A stretch of 5,213 bases of DNA, from positions 1 through 5,213 of the forward strand of contig JAQICG010000367.1 of the NCBI GenBank assembly GCA_027858635.1, in the 5' to 3' direction. Position 1 is the first letter of the stretch; the number at the start of each line of letters is the position of its first letter. This DNA comes from Gammaproteobacteria bacterium. GTDB taxonomy: Bacteria; Pseudomonadota; Gammaproteobacteria; SZUA-229. Below the pieces are notes generated by a model. That model had not been told where the DNA came from. It saw nothing but the letters and a program-made list of their open reading frames with translations, and did no database searches. The position numbers were made by a program, and so were the translations under genes. Of this stretch, positions 1 through 5,213 are shown in pieces.

Positions 1-13
1 GTGTTCTTTTCAA
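1..13 (-). CDS. Possible first codons of the next gene downstream of coaX (TTG start, partial)
   Basis: Read on the minus strand, TTG at 13-11 opens a frame M-K-R-T that runs off the window edge. A GGA at 26-24 lies 10 nt upstream as a weak ribosome-binding site. In many beta- and gammaproteobacteria birA-coaX is followed by a SPOR-domain protein gene, so a gene start here would fit that order (recalled family context). Four codons cannot identify a protein, and no ATG is available in the 42 bases after the coaX stop, so the true start could also lie outside the window. Confidence 0.2.
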
Positions 14-42
14 CTGGAGCTATTCCAGCCCGAAAAAAATAT

Positions 43-780
43 TTACTGCTGTGACGCATTATACAGGCCATACAGAACCAGATGAGGCTCAACATGAATA
101 CCCTCTACCCGAGCCAGTAACGCCAGCACCGCTTCCGCGTTGCCGCCCGTCAATATCACTCTCATTTTATCGCCCAGACGTTCTCTGGCTGAGGCACAGA
201 CCTCCAGCAAGCCTGCCTGCAGCATGTGCATGATACCGCTGGTTACCGCATCTGCGGTATTGATGGCAAAACCGGGGCAATCGCCTTCTGCGTTATTCAC
301 CCCTGCTGCATTCTGCAACAACGAATTTCGCATCATCTTCAGACCGGGCATAATTCGCCCGCCTCGATGCACGCCATCTGCATCCATCAAATCAACGGTG
401 ATTGCGGTGCCAGCATCAATGATGCACACCGGGGCATCATATAATTTTTTCGCCCCTAGCAGCGCTGCCCATCGATCAACACCATGATCCTCCGGTCGCG
501 GATACATATTATATACGCCGCCCAGTTCAGAGGTGGTGCGTAAGAATATCGGCTCGATGGACCACTCTTTGCGAATCCAGTCCATCAGTGTCTGCTCAAC
601 ATCAGACCCGGCAACGCAGGAGACCCAAACAACATCCTGATAAGGCGCACCTGAATAGATCTTGTCGAAAGTCGCATGCAGCGAACCTATCTGATAGGGA
701 CTGTCCTCAGCCAGAATCAACTGCCCGTCCTGCCAAATTCCCCATTTGACACCACTGTTGCCTATATCAATGGTCAGCAT
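43..780 (-). CDS. coaX: Type III pantothenate kinase
   Basis: The protein (245 aa, usual length for the family) phosphorylates pantothenate to 4'-phosphopantothenate, the first step of coenzyme A synthesis, in the cytosol. The type III (CoaX/Baf) signature of the ASKHA fold is visible. It has an N-terminal phosphate loop DIGNSGVK at 5-12, GVDRW at 100-104, the DAGTAITVD segment at 122-130 with the likely catalytic Asp122, GGRIMPG at 140-146, NTADAV at 174-179 and the adenosine-loop TGG at 211-213. The phosphate loop reads DIGNS rather than the commoner DIGNT, a conservative change. The ATG at 780 lies inside the end of birA, and the two genes overlap by 14 bp in different frames. No good Shine-Dalgarno precedes the start, so translation is probably coupled to birA. 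The family is feedback-insensitive to CoA and needs a monovalent cation (established knowledge). In Bordetella the orthologue was first described as Baf, also beside birA. Confidence 0.97.
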   Translation of the reverse strand: MLTIDIGNSGVKWGIWQDGQLILAEDSPYQIGSLHATFDKIYSGAPYQDVVWVSCVAGSDVEQTLMDWIRKEWSIEPIFLRTTSELGGVYNMYPRPEDHGVDRWAALLGAKKLYDAPVCIIDAGTAITVDLMDADGVHRGGRIMPGLKMMRNSLLQNAAGVNNAEGDCPGFAINTADAVTSGIMHMLQAGLLEVCASARERLGDKMRVILTGGNAEAVLALLARVEGIHVEPHLVLYGLYNASQQ

Positions 781-1588
781 GATTGATTTTTCTCAAACTT
801 ATATCCGCGCTATTAAACAATTGCTCTTCACCGTCAACCTCTATTCGTATCGCCCCGTTGGCCTCGAAGCCGGTCACTGTACCCTGCAATGATCGAGCTT
901 CATCCAGATAGATGTTTACCGGTTGCTGCAGGCAAATATCATATTGACGATACTCAACCATCAACTCATCTCGAAACTGAACAAATCTTTCACAAATACA
1001 CATACATTCTTTTAATAATAAACCGGCAACTCTATTCCGCTCTGCTGATGACGCCTCGCCCAGGCATGAGAAAACATCCGTCCAGGGCTGATCCGGTAGC
1101 TGCGATGCCGCTTGCGGCATTTTAAAATTCAGCCCTATGCCTATAATCGCCGTTGTGGCCGCAGCGGTGTTTTGAGTCGTCTCAATGAGAATACCCGCAA
1201 TTTTCCTGCCCCCAACCAGCACGTCATTCGGCCATTTGAGTCCCGCCTGCTCCAGACCTATCGCTTTTAGCACCCGAACCACCGCCACGCCAATAGCCAG
1301 CGACAGGCCACCCAGCTCATTCACCGGCACTTTAAACCGCCAGGCCAGACTTAAATAGATGCTGCTGTGTGGCGGCGAAATCCAGACTTTACCACGCCGT
1401 CCTCGCCCCTGTGTCTGCTGCTCGGCAAAACAGGCCAGCGGCAATGCCTGTCCCTTTCTGGCTTTCGACAAGGCCTGCTGGTTGGTTGAATCAGTTTTTT
1501 CAAACAAAACCAGACCGCAGTCGCGACCCAGATACCGCCTGATTTCTTTCAGATCCAGATCTTCAGTCATAAATCCAGGATGTTTCAT
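767..1588 (-). CDS. birA: Biotin--[acetyl-CoA-carboxylase] ligase, catalytic form without the DNA-binding domain
   Basis: The enzyme makes biotinyl-5'-AMP from biotin and ATP and transfers biotin to the carrier lysine of acetyl-CoA carboxylase (BCCP). The catalytic core is complete: DSTN at 33-36, the adenylate-binding loop GRGRRG at 61-66, KWPND at 118-122 with the active-site Lys118, AGILIE at 131-136 and GIGLNF at 150-155. A C-terminal SH3-like domain spans about 222-266. At 273 aa it is roughly 50 residues shorter than E. coli BirA, and the missing part is the N-terminal winged helix that binds the bio operator. Only about 20 residues precede the core. The frame is closed upstream by a TAG at 1606-1604, so no in-frame extension exists. 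It is therefore expected to be a ligase only, not a repressor. Start: ATG at 1588 has an AGG 11 nt upstream; a second ATG (Met7, position 1570) is an alternative. It is the first gene of an operon with coaX. Confidence 0.95.
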   Translation of the reverse strand: MKHPGFMTEDLDLKEIRRYLGRDCGLVLFEKTDSTNQQALSKARKGQALPLACFAEQQTQGRGRRGKVWISPPHSSIYLSLAWRFKVPVNELGGLSLAIGVAVVRVLKAIGLEQAGLKWPNDVLVGGRKIAGILIETTQNTAAATTAIIGIGLNFKMPQAASQLPDQPWTDVFSCLGEASSAERNRVAGLLLKECMCICERFVQFRDELMVEYRQYDICLQQPVNIYLDEARSLQGTVTGFEANGAIRIEVDGEEQLFNSADISLRKINHADH

Positions 1589-1723
1589 ACAGATTAAAGC
1601 CTGCTATTTAACACATAAAATCAACTTCAAGCCAATACCAGTTCGCACAGCAGGTAATATAAGCATGTACAATATGCCGCCATACACCAACCACGCCCCT
1701 GAACCTTAACCGAACCGCTAAAC
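1589..1723. promoter_or_regulatory. Divergent intergenic region between birA and glnS
   Basis: These 135 bases must carry the promoters for birA-coaX (leftward) and glnS (rightward). For glnS the best -10 candidate is TACAAT at 1668-1673, which would start the transcript near 1680; no convincing -35 sits 16-18 nt upstream. TATAAG at 1658-1663 is an alternative -10. For birA, TTGGCT (complement of 1630-1635) and TTAAAT (complement of 1606-1611) are spaced 18 nt, each matching four of six consensus bases, but this would place the ribosome-binding site upstream of the transcript start, so it is doubtful. No operator-like palindrome was recognised. Confidence 0.4.
1681..1723 (+). other. C-rich, G-poor leader of glnS without a Shine-Dalgarno
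   Basis: In these 43 bases I count 19 C and 4 G. There is no GGAG/GAGG-like element before the glnS ATG. An in-frame TGA at 1700-1702 and the absence of ATG, GTG or TTG between it and 1724 show that no upstream start is possible. The likely unstructured C-rich leader could favour S1-dependent initiation or act as a Rho-loading stretch; both are inferences. Confidence 0.45.
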
Positions 1724-3400
1724 ATGACTGCTGAAGACAATCCAATTCCATCCAACTTCATTCAAACCATTATTCAGAGCGATCTGGATTCGGGCAAATA
1801 CACCACCGTACATACCCGTTTCCCCCCAGAACCTAATGGCTATCTTCATATCGGTCACGCCAAATCCATTTGCCTGAATTTCGGCATGGCTAGAAAATTC
1901 AATGGCAAATGCAACCTGAGATTTGACGACACCAATCCTGACAGGGAAGAGGTCGAATACATGCACGCCATTGAGGCCGATGTGAAATGGCTGGGCTATG
2001 AATGGGATGAGTTACATTTCGCTTCAGATTATTTTAATCACCTGTACATGTACGCAGTCAAACTCATCACCAAAGGCAAGGCCTATGTCGACAGCCTGAG
2101 TGCTGAGGACATTCGTGAAAACCGCGGGACCCTGAAAACCCCCGGCAAAGACAGCCCCTACCGCAATCGCAGCGTGGAAGAAAACCTCGGGCTGTTCCAG
2201 CGCATGAAAGAAGGCGAATTTGATGACGGCACGCACGTACTGCGCGCCAAAATCAATATGGCTTCACCCAACATGAACATGCGCGACCCGACCCTGTACC
2301 GCATCAAACGCACCCATCACCACCGCACCGGTGCCGAGTGGGTTATTTATCCGATGTACGATTTCACCCACTGCCTGTCGGATGCCATCGAAGGCATCAC
2401 CCACTCATTGTGCACCCTGGAGTTTGAAGATCACCGCGCCCTTTACGACTGGGTGATTGACGAGGCGGGTGCGCCCTGCCACCCGCAGCAGATCGAATTC
2501 GCCCGCCTGGAACTGGAATACACCATCACCAGCAAGCGCAAACTGCACCAGCTCATTGATGAAGGCCACGTCAGCGGCTGGGATGACCCGCGCATGACCA
2601 CGATTTCCGGCATCCGCCGCCGCGGTTACACGCCCGCTTCCATTCGTGATTTTTGCGAGCGCATCGGCGTCACCAAAAAAGACAGCTCCATTGAAATGGC
2701 GGCACTGGAAAACTGCGTGCGCGAAGACCTCAACGAACACGCGCTGCGCGTCATGGGGGTACTGCATCCGCTGAAGGTCACCATCGAAAACTACCCCGGC
2801 GGCCAGAGCGAAGAGATGCAGGCGCAGAACCATCCGCAAAACCCGGCGCTGGGTACGCGTAGCATCACCTTCACCAAAACGCTGTACATTGAACGCGACG
2901 ATTTCATGGAAGATGCACCGAAAAAATTCTTCCGCCTCTCGGTCGGTCGTGAAGTGCGCCTGCGTTACGCCTACTACATCACCTGCACCGAGGTGGTGAA
3001 AAACGAACAGGGTGAAGTTATTGAGCTGATCTGTAGTTACGATCCGGAAACCCGAGGCGGCTCATCGCCGGACGGGCGCAAAGTCAAAGGCACCATCCAC
3101 TGGGTTTCCGCCGAGCATGCGGTCGACGCGCAGGTGAACGCCTATGACCGTCTGTTCACCCACCCCAACCCCGGCAGCACCGATAACTACATTGAGCACC
3201 TGAATCCGGATTCGCTCACCGTATTGGAAAACTGCAAGCTTGAGCCCGCGCTGGCCGAGGCCGATGCCAACACCAACTACCAGTTTGAACGCACCGGCTA
3301 TTTTGTGCTGGACAAGGACAGCCGCAGCGACGCCCTGATTTTCAACCGCACCGTCACCCTGCGCGACACCTGGGGGAAAATAGGCGGCAAGAGCTCCTGA
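1724..3400 (+). CDS. glnS: Glutamine--tRNA ligase (GlnRS)
   Basis: GlnRS is a class Ic synthetase that attaches glutamine to tRNA-Gln with ATP in the cytosol. The protein has 558 aa, close to the roughly 554 aa of the E. coli enzyme, and aligns by eye along its whole length. The Rossmann catalytic domain carries RFPPEPNGYLHIGH at 32-45 with the HIGH signature at 42-45, then FDDTNP at 67-72 and YPMYDFTHCLSDAIEG at 209-224. The KMSKS-equivalent loop is ITSKRK at 268-273, where E. coli has VMSKRK. GWDDPRM follows at 285-291. The C-terminal two-beta-barrel anticodon-binding part ends with FNRTVTLRDTW. The start at 1724 is the only possible one and matches the family N-terminus, although no Shine-Dalgarno is seen. 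GC content rises sharply inside the gene: about 46% over 1741-2100 and about 66% in four 60-base samples between 2461 and 3180 (hand counts). It is transcribed alone, divergent from birA and convergent with the HD-GYP gene. Confidence 0.98.
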   Translation: MTAEDNPIPSNFIQTIIQSDLDSGKYTTVHTRFPPEPNGYLHIGHAKSICLNFGMARKFNGKCNLRFDDTNPDREEVEYMHAIEADVKWLGYEWDELHFASDYFNHLYMYAVKLITKGKAYVDSLSAEDIRENRGTLKTPGKDSPYRNRSVEENLGLFQRMKEGEFDDGTHVLRAKINMASPNMNMRDPTLYRIKRTHHHRTGAEWVIYPMYDFTHCLSDAIEGITHSLCTLEFEDHRALYDWVIDEAGAPCHPQQIEFARLELEYTITSKRKLHQLIDEGHVSGWDDPRMTTISGIRRRGYTPASIRDFCERIGVTKKDSSIEMAALENCVREDLNEHALRVMGVLHPLKVTIENYPGGQSEEMQAQNHPQNPALGTRSITFTKTLYIERDDFMEDAPKKFFRLSVGREVRLRYAYYITCTEVVKNEQGEVIELICSYDPETRGGSSPDGRKVKGTIHWVSAEHAVDAQVNAYDRLFTHPNPGSTDNYIEHLNPDSLTVLENCKLEPALAEADANTNYQFERTGYFVLDKDSRSDALIFNRTVTLRDTWGKIGGKSS

Positions 3401-3447
3401 CATAAACCAGACCTGATCACGCCGGAACTTCTGATCCATATTTCTGA
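3401..3447. other. Short convergent gap with no clear terminator
   Basis: Only 47 bases separate the stop of glnS from the stop of the HD-GYP gene. I see no GC-rich hairpin with a T-run for either direction. TGATCA at 3414-3419 and 3445-3450 could pair across a 25-nt loop, but this is weak. Transcripts from the two strands probably overlap at their 3' ends, or terminate by another route. Confidence 0.5.
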
Positions 3448-3449
3448 TC
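3429..3449. repeat. Direct repeat TTCTGATC, two copies 13 bp apart
   Basis: TTCTGATC occurs at 3429-3436 and 3442-3449, with partly similar following bases (CATA and AATA). The second copy overlaps the stop codon of the minus-strand HD-GYP gene. A further TGATCA lies at 3414-3419. The unit is short and could be chance. Confidence 0.4.
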
Positions 3450-4563
3450 AATAAATCACATTAGAAGTCTCGCCGTATTTGGCTTTGATCTCCAGAATCT
3501 TCGGCAGCTTTTTCTCCAGCAATTCAACCAGTCGCGGCTCAAAATGCTTGCCGCTTTCGGCGTGAATCCAGTTCAAGGCATCCTCCAGCGACCAGGCTTT
3601 TTTATAGGGCCGCTCGGAAGTCAGCGCATCAAACACATCAGCAATCGCACTGATGCGCGCGGTTAACGGGATCTCCTCACCCTTCAGCGCATTGGGATAG
3701 CCGCTGCCGTTCCACTTCTCATGATGGCACAGGGCAATTTCCCTCGCCATGATCATCAGATCAGAATGACCACCAACCAGAATATCCGCACCAATCTGTG
3801 CATGGGTCTGCATAATTGTCCATTCCTCAGCGTTGAGCTTGCCCGGCTTCAACAGTACGCTGTCGGTAATGCCCAGCTTACCAATGTCGTGCATCGGGCT
3901 GGCCACCAGTAGCAAATCAGCCGCCGCCTCTTCCATGCCATACGCCCGAGCCAGCACTGCTGCAATCTGGCTCATACGGATAATGTGCAGGCCGGTTTCA
4001 TTATCTCGATATTCCGCGGCCCGGCCCAGACGCCAGACCACCTCCAGCCGGCTGTCCTGCAACTCATCATGGGCCGCGCGTAATTCGCGGGTTCGCTCCT
4101 GCACTTTTTCTTCCAGAATATCTTTCTGGAATTTAACGATCCGATGCGCCTGCCTGACCTCCAGCAAATTATGCACCCGCGCCAGAAATTCACGAATATC
4201 AAAAGGCCGGACGACATAATCACGCGCACCACAAGTTAAAGCCTCCCGCTGAAATTTCTGCTCAGCCAGATCGGTGACGATCAGAACCGGAGGGATACTG
4301 GTTTCACCCAGCTCTTCCCGGAGTGAATTGATCACCCCGAAGCCATCCAGTTTCGGCATTTTGATGTCAAGGATAATCAGGTCAATATTTTCTTCCTCGC
4401 AGAAACTCACCACGCTGAAAGGATCCTGAGTTGATTGAACCCCCTCATAACCATCGCGTTGCAGCACTTTTTTAATCATCGCAATATTGAGCTTGTGATG
4501 ATCGACCACGAGAATATTGGCCTGCTTGATGTCGTCGATGAATCTGCTGGTGTGGATTTTCAT
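3448..4563 (-). CDS. Response regulator with HD-GYP cyclic di-GMP phosphodiesterase domain
   Basis: This 371-aa cytosolic protein has an RpfG-like layout. A receiver domain (about 15-135) is followed by a charged, probably helical or coiled-coil linker (about 138-175) and a C-terminal HD-GYP domain (about 176-355). HD-GYP enzymes hydrolyse cyclic di-GMP to pGpG or GMP and so lower the second messenger that promotes biofilm and represses motility. All metal-site residues expected from the PmGH structure are present: Glu189, His193, His225-Asp226 (in HDIGK), His254, His280-His281 and Asp309. The signature HHEKWNGSGYP is at 280-290. In the receiver, the phosphoacceptor Asp66 and Thr97 are intact. 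The second acidic residue of the metal pair is His22 (VVDHH at 19-23), and the conserved switch Lys is Arg119 (RPFD at 119-122). Phosphorylation control may therefore be altered. There is no transmembrane segment or signal peptide. No partner histidine kinase is adjacent. The ATG at 4563 has a weak GAG 9 nt upstream. Its signal and target process are unknown. Confidence 0.93.
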   Translation of the reverse strand: MKIHTSRFIDDIKQANILVVDHHKLNIAMIKKVLQRDGYEGVQSTQDPFSVVSFCEEENIDLIILDIKMPKLDGFGVINSLREELGETSIPPVLIVTDLAEQKFQREALTCGARDYVVRPFDIREFLARVHNLLEVRQAHRIVKFQKDILEEKVQERTRELRAAHDELQDSRLEVVWRLGRAAEYRDNETGLHIIRMSQIAAVLARAYGMEEAAADLLLVASPMHDIGKLGITDSVLLKPGKLNAEEWTIMQTHAQIGADILVGGHSDLMIMAREIALCHHEKWNGSGYPNALKGEEIPLTARISAIADVFDALTSERPYKKAWSLEDALNWIHAESGKHFEPRLVELLEKKLPKILEIKAKYGETSNVIY

Positions 4564-4594
4564 TTTATGAGGCTCTGCTAAGACATTAGATGTA

Positions 4595-4610
4595 TAGCTT
4601 GTTACAGCTA
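4595..4610 (-). other. Small inverted repeat in the HD-GYP gene leader
   Basis: TAGCT at 4595-4599 and AGCTA at 4606-4610 form a 5-bp stem with a 6-nt loop, about 32 nt upstream of the HD-GYP start. If the gene is transcribed from the TATAAT at 4662-4657, this hairpin lies in the mRNA leader. It is too weak to call a riboswitch or attenuator. Confidence 0.25.
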
Positions 4611-4656
4611 CAGTAGAGGCAGGATAATTTGCGGGGAACCATTTCCTGACGGACTA

Positions 4657-4662
4657 ATTATA
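4657..4662 (-). promoter_or_regulatory. Candidate -10 box for the HD-GYP gene
   Basis: The minus strand reads TATAAT here, a perfect sigma-70 -10 hexamer. The implied transcript start is near 4650, giving a leader of about 87 nt before the ATG at 4563. The hexamer 17 nt upstream is CGAATA, with only two of six bases matching the -35 consensus, so an activator would probably be needed if this is a promoter. Confidence 0.4.
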
Positions 4663-4692
4663 GTTCTCCGTGGCTTGGTTATTCGGTCGGTT

Positions 4693-4702
4693 GCCATTTG
4701 GC
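4693..4702. promoter_or_regulatory. Short palindrome GCCATTTGGC
   Basis: Perfect 4-bp arms (GCCA/TGGC) around TT lie directly beside the CRP/FNR-like dyad at 4703-4716. Two adjacent dyads upstream of one gene suggest a regulatory site, but a 4-bp arm is easily found by chance. Confidence 0.2.
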
Positions 4703-4716
4703 TGGATTTAAATCAC
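4703..4716. promoter_or_regulatory. CRP/FNR-like dyad upstream of the HD-GYP gene
   Basis: On the minus strand the site reads GTGAT-TTAA-ATCCA, matching eight of the ten defined bases of the FNR/Anr consensus TTGAT-N4-ATCAA. It contains the 10-bp perfect palindrome GATTTAAATC (4705-4714). Its centre lies about 60 bp upstream of the transcript start predicted from the TATAAT at 4662-4657, close to the class I activator position of -61.5. The spacing supports the reading, but the site is AT-rich and could arise by chance. Confidence 0.3.
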
Positions 4717-4767
4717 ATAAAATAAAACCGGTGATCATAACGAGCTTCCCAGCCGCCCGAATAAAAG

Positions 4768-5213
4768 CTAATGCACCGTTATCCTGGCAAATTTTCGCTT
4801 GCCGACCTTAAACACCCCTTCCGTACCTGCCTGCACCTTCAGGTTTTTATCCTCTATCTTCTCGCCATTCAGCTTCACCGCACCCTGCTGAATCATGCGC
4901 ATGGCATCCGAAGTGCTTCCAGTTAAGCCGGCGTCCTTCAGCAAATTGGCAATGGCGTAACCCTCGTCACCCGCTGCAAAACTAAATTCAGGAATATCAT
5001 CGGGAATCTTGTTTTTGGCAAATTGCGCAATAAAATCTTCGCGTGCCAGCGTCGCTGCAGTCAGTGAATGGAAACGGGCGATGATCTCTTCGGCAAGCAG
5101 AAATTTGATATCCCGAGGGTTCTTTCCTACGGCCGTTTCTGCCTTAAAAGCCTCAATTTCCGCTAATGAACGGAAACTCAGCAATTCAAAATAACGCCAC
5201 ATCAGGTTATCAG
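4768..5213 (-). CDS. tyrS: Tyrosine--tRNA ligase, C-terminal part (5' end outside the window)
   Basis: TyrRS charges tRNA-Tyr with tyrosine. The frame runs open to the window edge, reading D-N-L before the Met at 5202, so that Met is internal and not the start. The visible 148 codons are the C-terminal third of a protein usually near 400 aa. The segment LMWRYFELLSFRS is typical of the longer bacterial TyrRS subgroup, as is NPRDIKFLLAEEIIARFHS. An S4-type RNA-binding domain follows, covering about the last 65 residues (from YAIANLLKDAG, through the MIQQGAVKLNGEKI segment, to KRKFARITVH). The HIGH and KMSKS motifs lie in the missing part. The end is natural, with a TAG stop at 4770-4768. No canonical hairpin-plus-T-run terminator is evident downstream; a T-rich stretch (complement of 4722-4737) occurs about 35 nt after the stop without a good stem. 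Confidence 0.95.
   Translation of the reverse strand, partial: DNLMWRYFELLSFRSLAEIEAFKAETAVGKNPRDIKFLLAEEIIARFHSLTAATLAREDFIAQFAKNKIPDDIPEFSFAAGDEGYAIANLLKDAGLTGSTSDAMRMIQQGAVKLNGEKIEDKNLKVQAGTEGVFKVGKRKFARITVH

Noticed and set aside
14..28. Dyad CTGGA/TCCAG after coaX as an intrinsic terminator
   Set aside because: Only a 5-bp stem, and on the coaX strand it is followed by TTGAAAAG and not a T-run; the T-rich stretch lies before it.
1606..1635. TTGGCT / TTAAAT as the birA promoter on the minus strand
   Set aside because: Both boxes match only four of six bases and the implied transcript would begin downstream of the presumed ribosome-binding site; kept only as a note in the intergenic entry.
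2405..3451. Long minus-strand open frames opposite glnS (2405-2839 and 3062-3451)
   Set aside because: They lie antisense to a clearly conserved synthetase in its GC-rich part, have low-complexity A/V/G-rich translations and no recognisable domain.
3833..4232. Open frames overlapping the HD-GYP gene (plus 3833-4219, minus 3972-4232)
   Set aside because: Other-frame shadows of a gene with intact receiver and HD-GYP motifs; translations are rich in Ser/Arg/Cys without family resemblance.
4720..4767. Terminator after tyrS
   Set aside because: AGCTT/AAGCT pairing around 4744-4769 has a large loop and no T-run directly after it, and the T-rich stretch at 4722-4737 lacks an adjoining stem.
4768..5202. 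The Met at 5202 as the start of a small 144-aa S4-domain protein
   Set aside because: The frame continues upstream to the window edge and the residues across this Met (D-N-L-M-W-R-Y-F-E-L-L) match the interior of TyrRS, so it is a window-truncated tyrS.
1..5213. CRISPR array, tRNA/rRNA gene, insertion sequence, attachment site
   Set aside because: No regularly spaced repeats, no cloverleaf-like segment in any intergenic region, no transposase or integrase, and all spacers are under 210 bp.

Overview
The window reads as chromosomal housekeeping DNA from a Gram-negative proteobacterium. GlnRS in its bacterial form, a class-typical TyrRS with the MWRYFELLSFRS segment, and an overlapping birA-coaX pair all point that way. 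The lone catalytic-type BirA next to CoaX, and moderate GC, make me lean to a betaproteobacterium (Nitrosomonadales-like), but this is a judgement from memory and not a computed placement.

Layout: positions 1-42 lie downstream of coaX and may hold the first codons of the next minus-strand gene. Minus-strand birA (767-1588) and coaX (43-780) overlap by 14 bp and form an operon. A 135-bp divergent spacer (1589-1723) separates them from plus-strand glnS (1724-3400). After a 47-bp convergent gap comes a minus-strand receiver/HD-GYP protein (3448-4563). A 204-bp AT-rich spacer (4564-4767) holds a possible promoter with CRP/FNR-like dyad symmetry. The window ends inside tyrS (minus strand, stop at 4768-4770), of which only the C-terminal third is present.

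Functionally, BirA (biotin attachment to the acetyl-CoA carboxylase carrier) and CoaX (first step from pantothenate to CoA) both supply fatty-acid and acyl-CoA metabolism. GlnS and TyrS charge tRNA. The HD-GYP protein is the only signalling gene and very probably degrades cyclic di-GMP.

I found no mobile element, CRISPR array, tRNA or rRNA, and no convincing new system. The points most worth a second look are the altered receiver active site of the HD-GYP protein (D-H instead of D-D, and R instead of the conserved K), the C-rich, G-poor, Shine-Dalgarno-less leader of glnS, the strong GC step inside glnS, and the dyads upstream of the HD-GYP gene.
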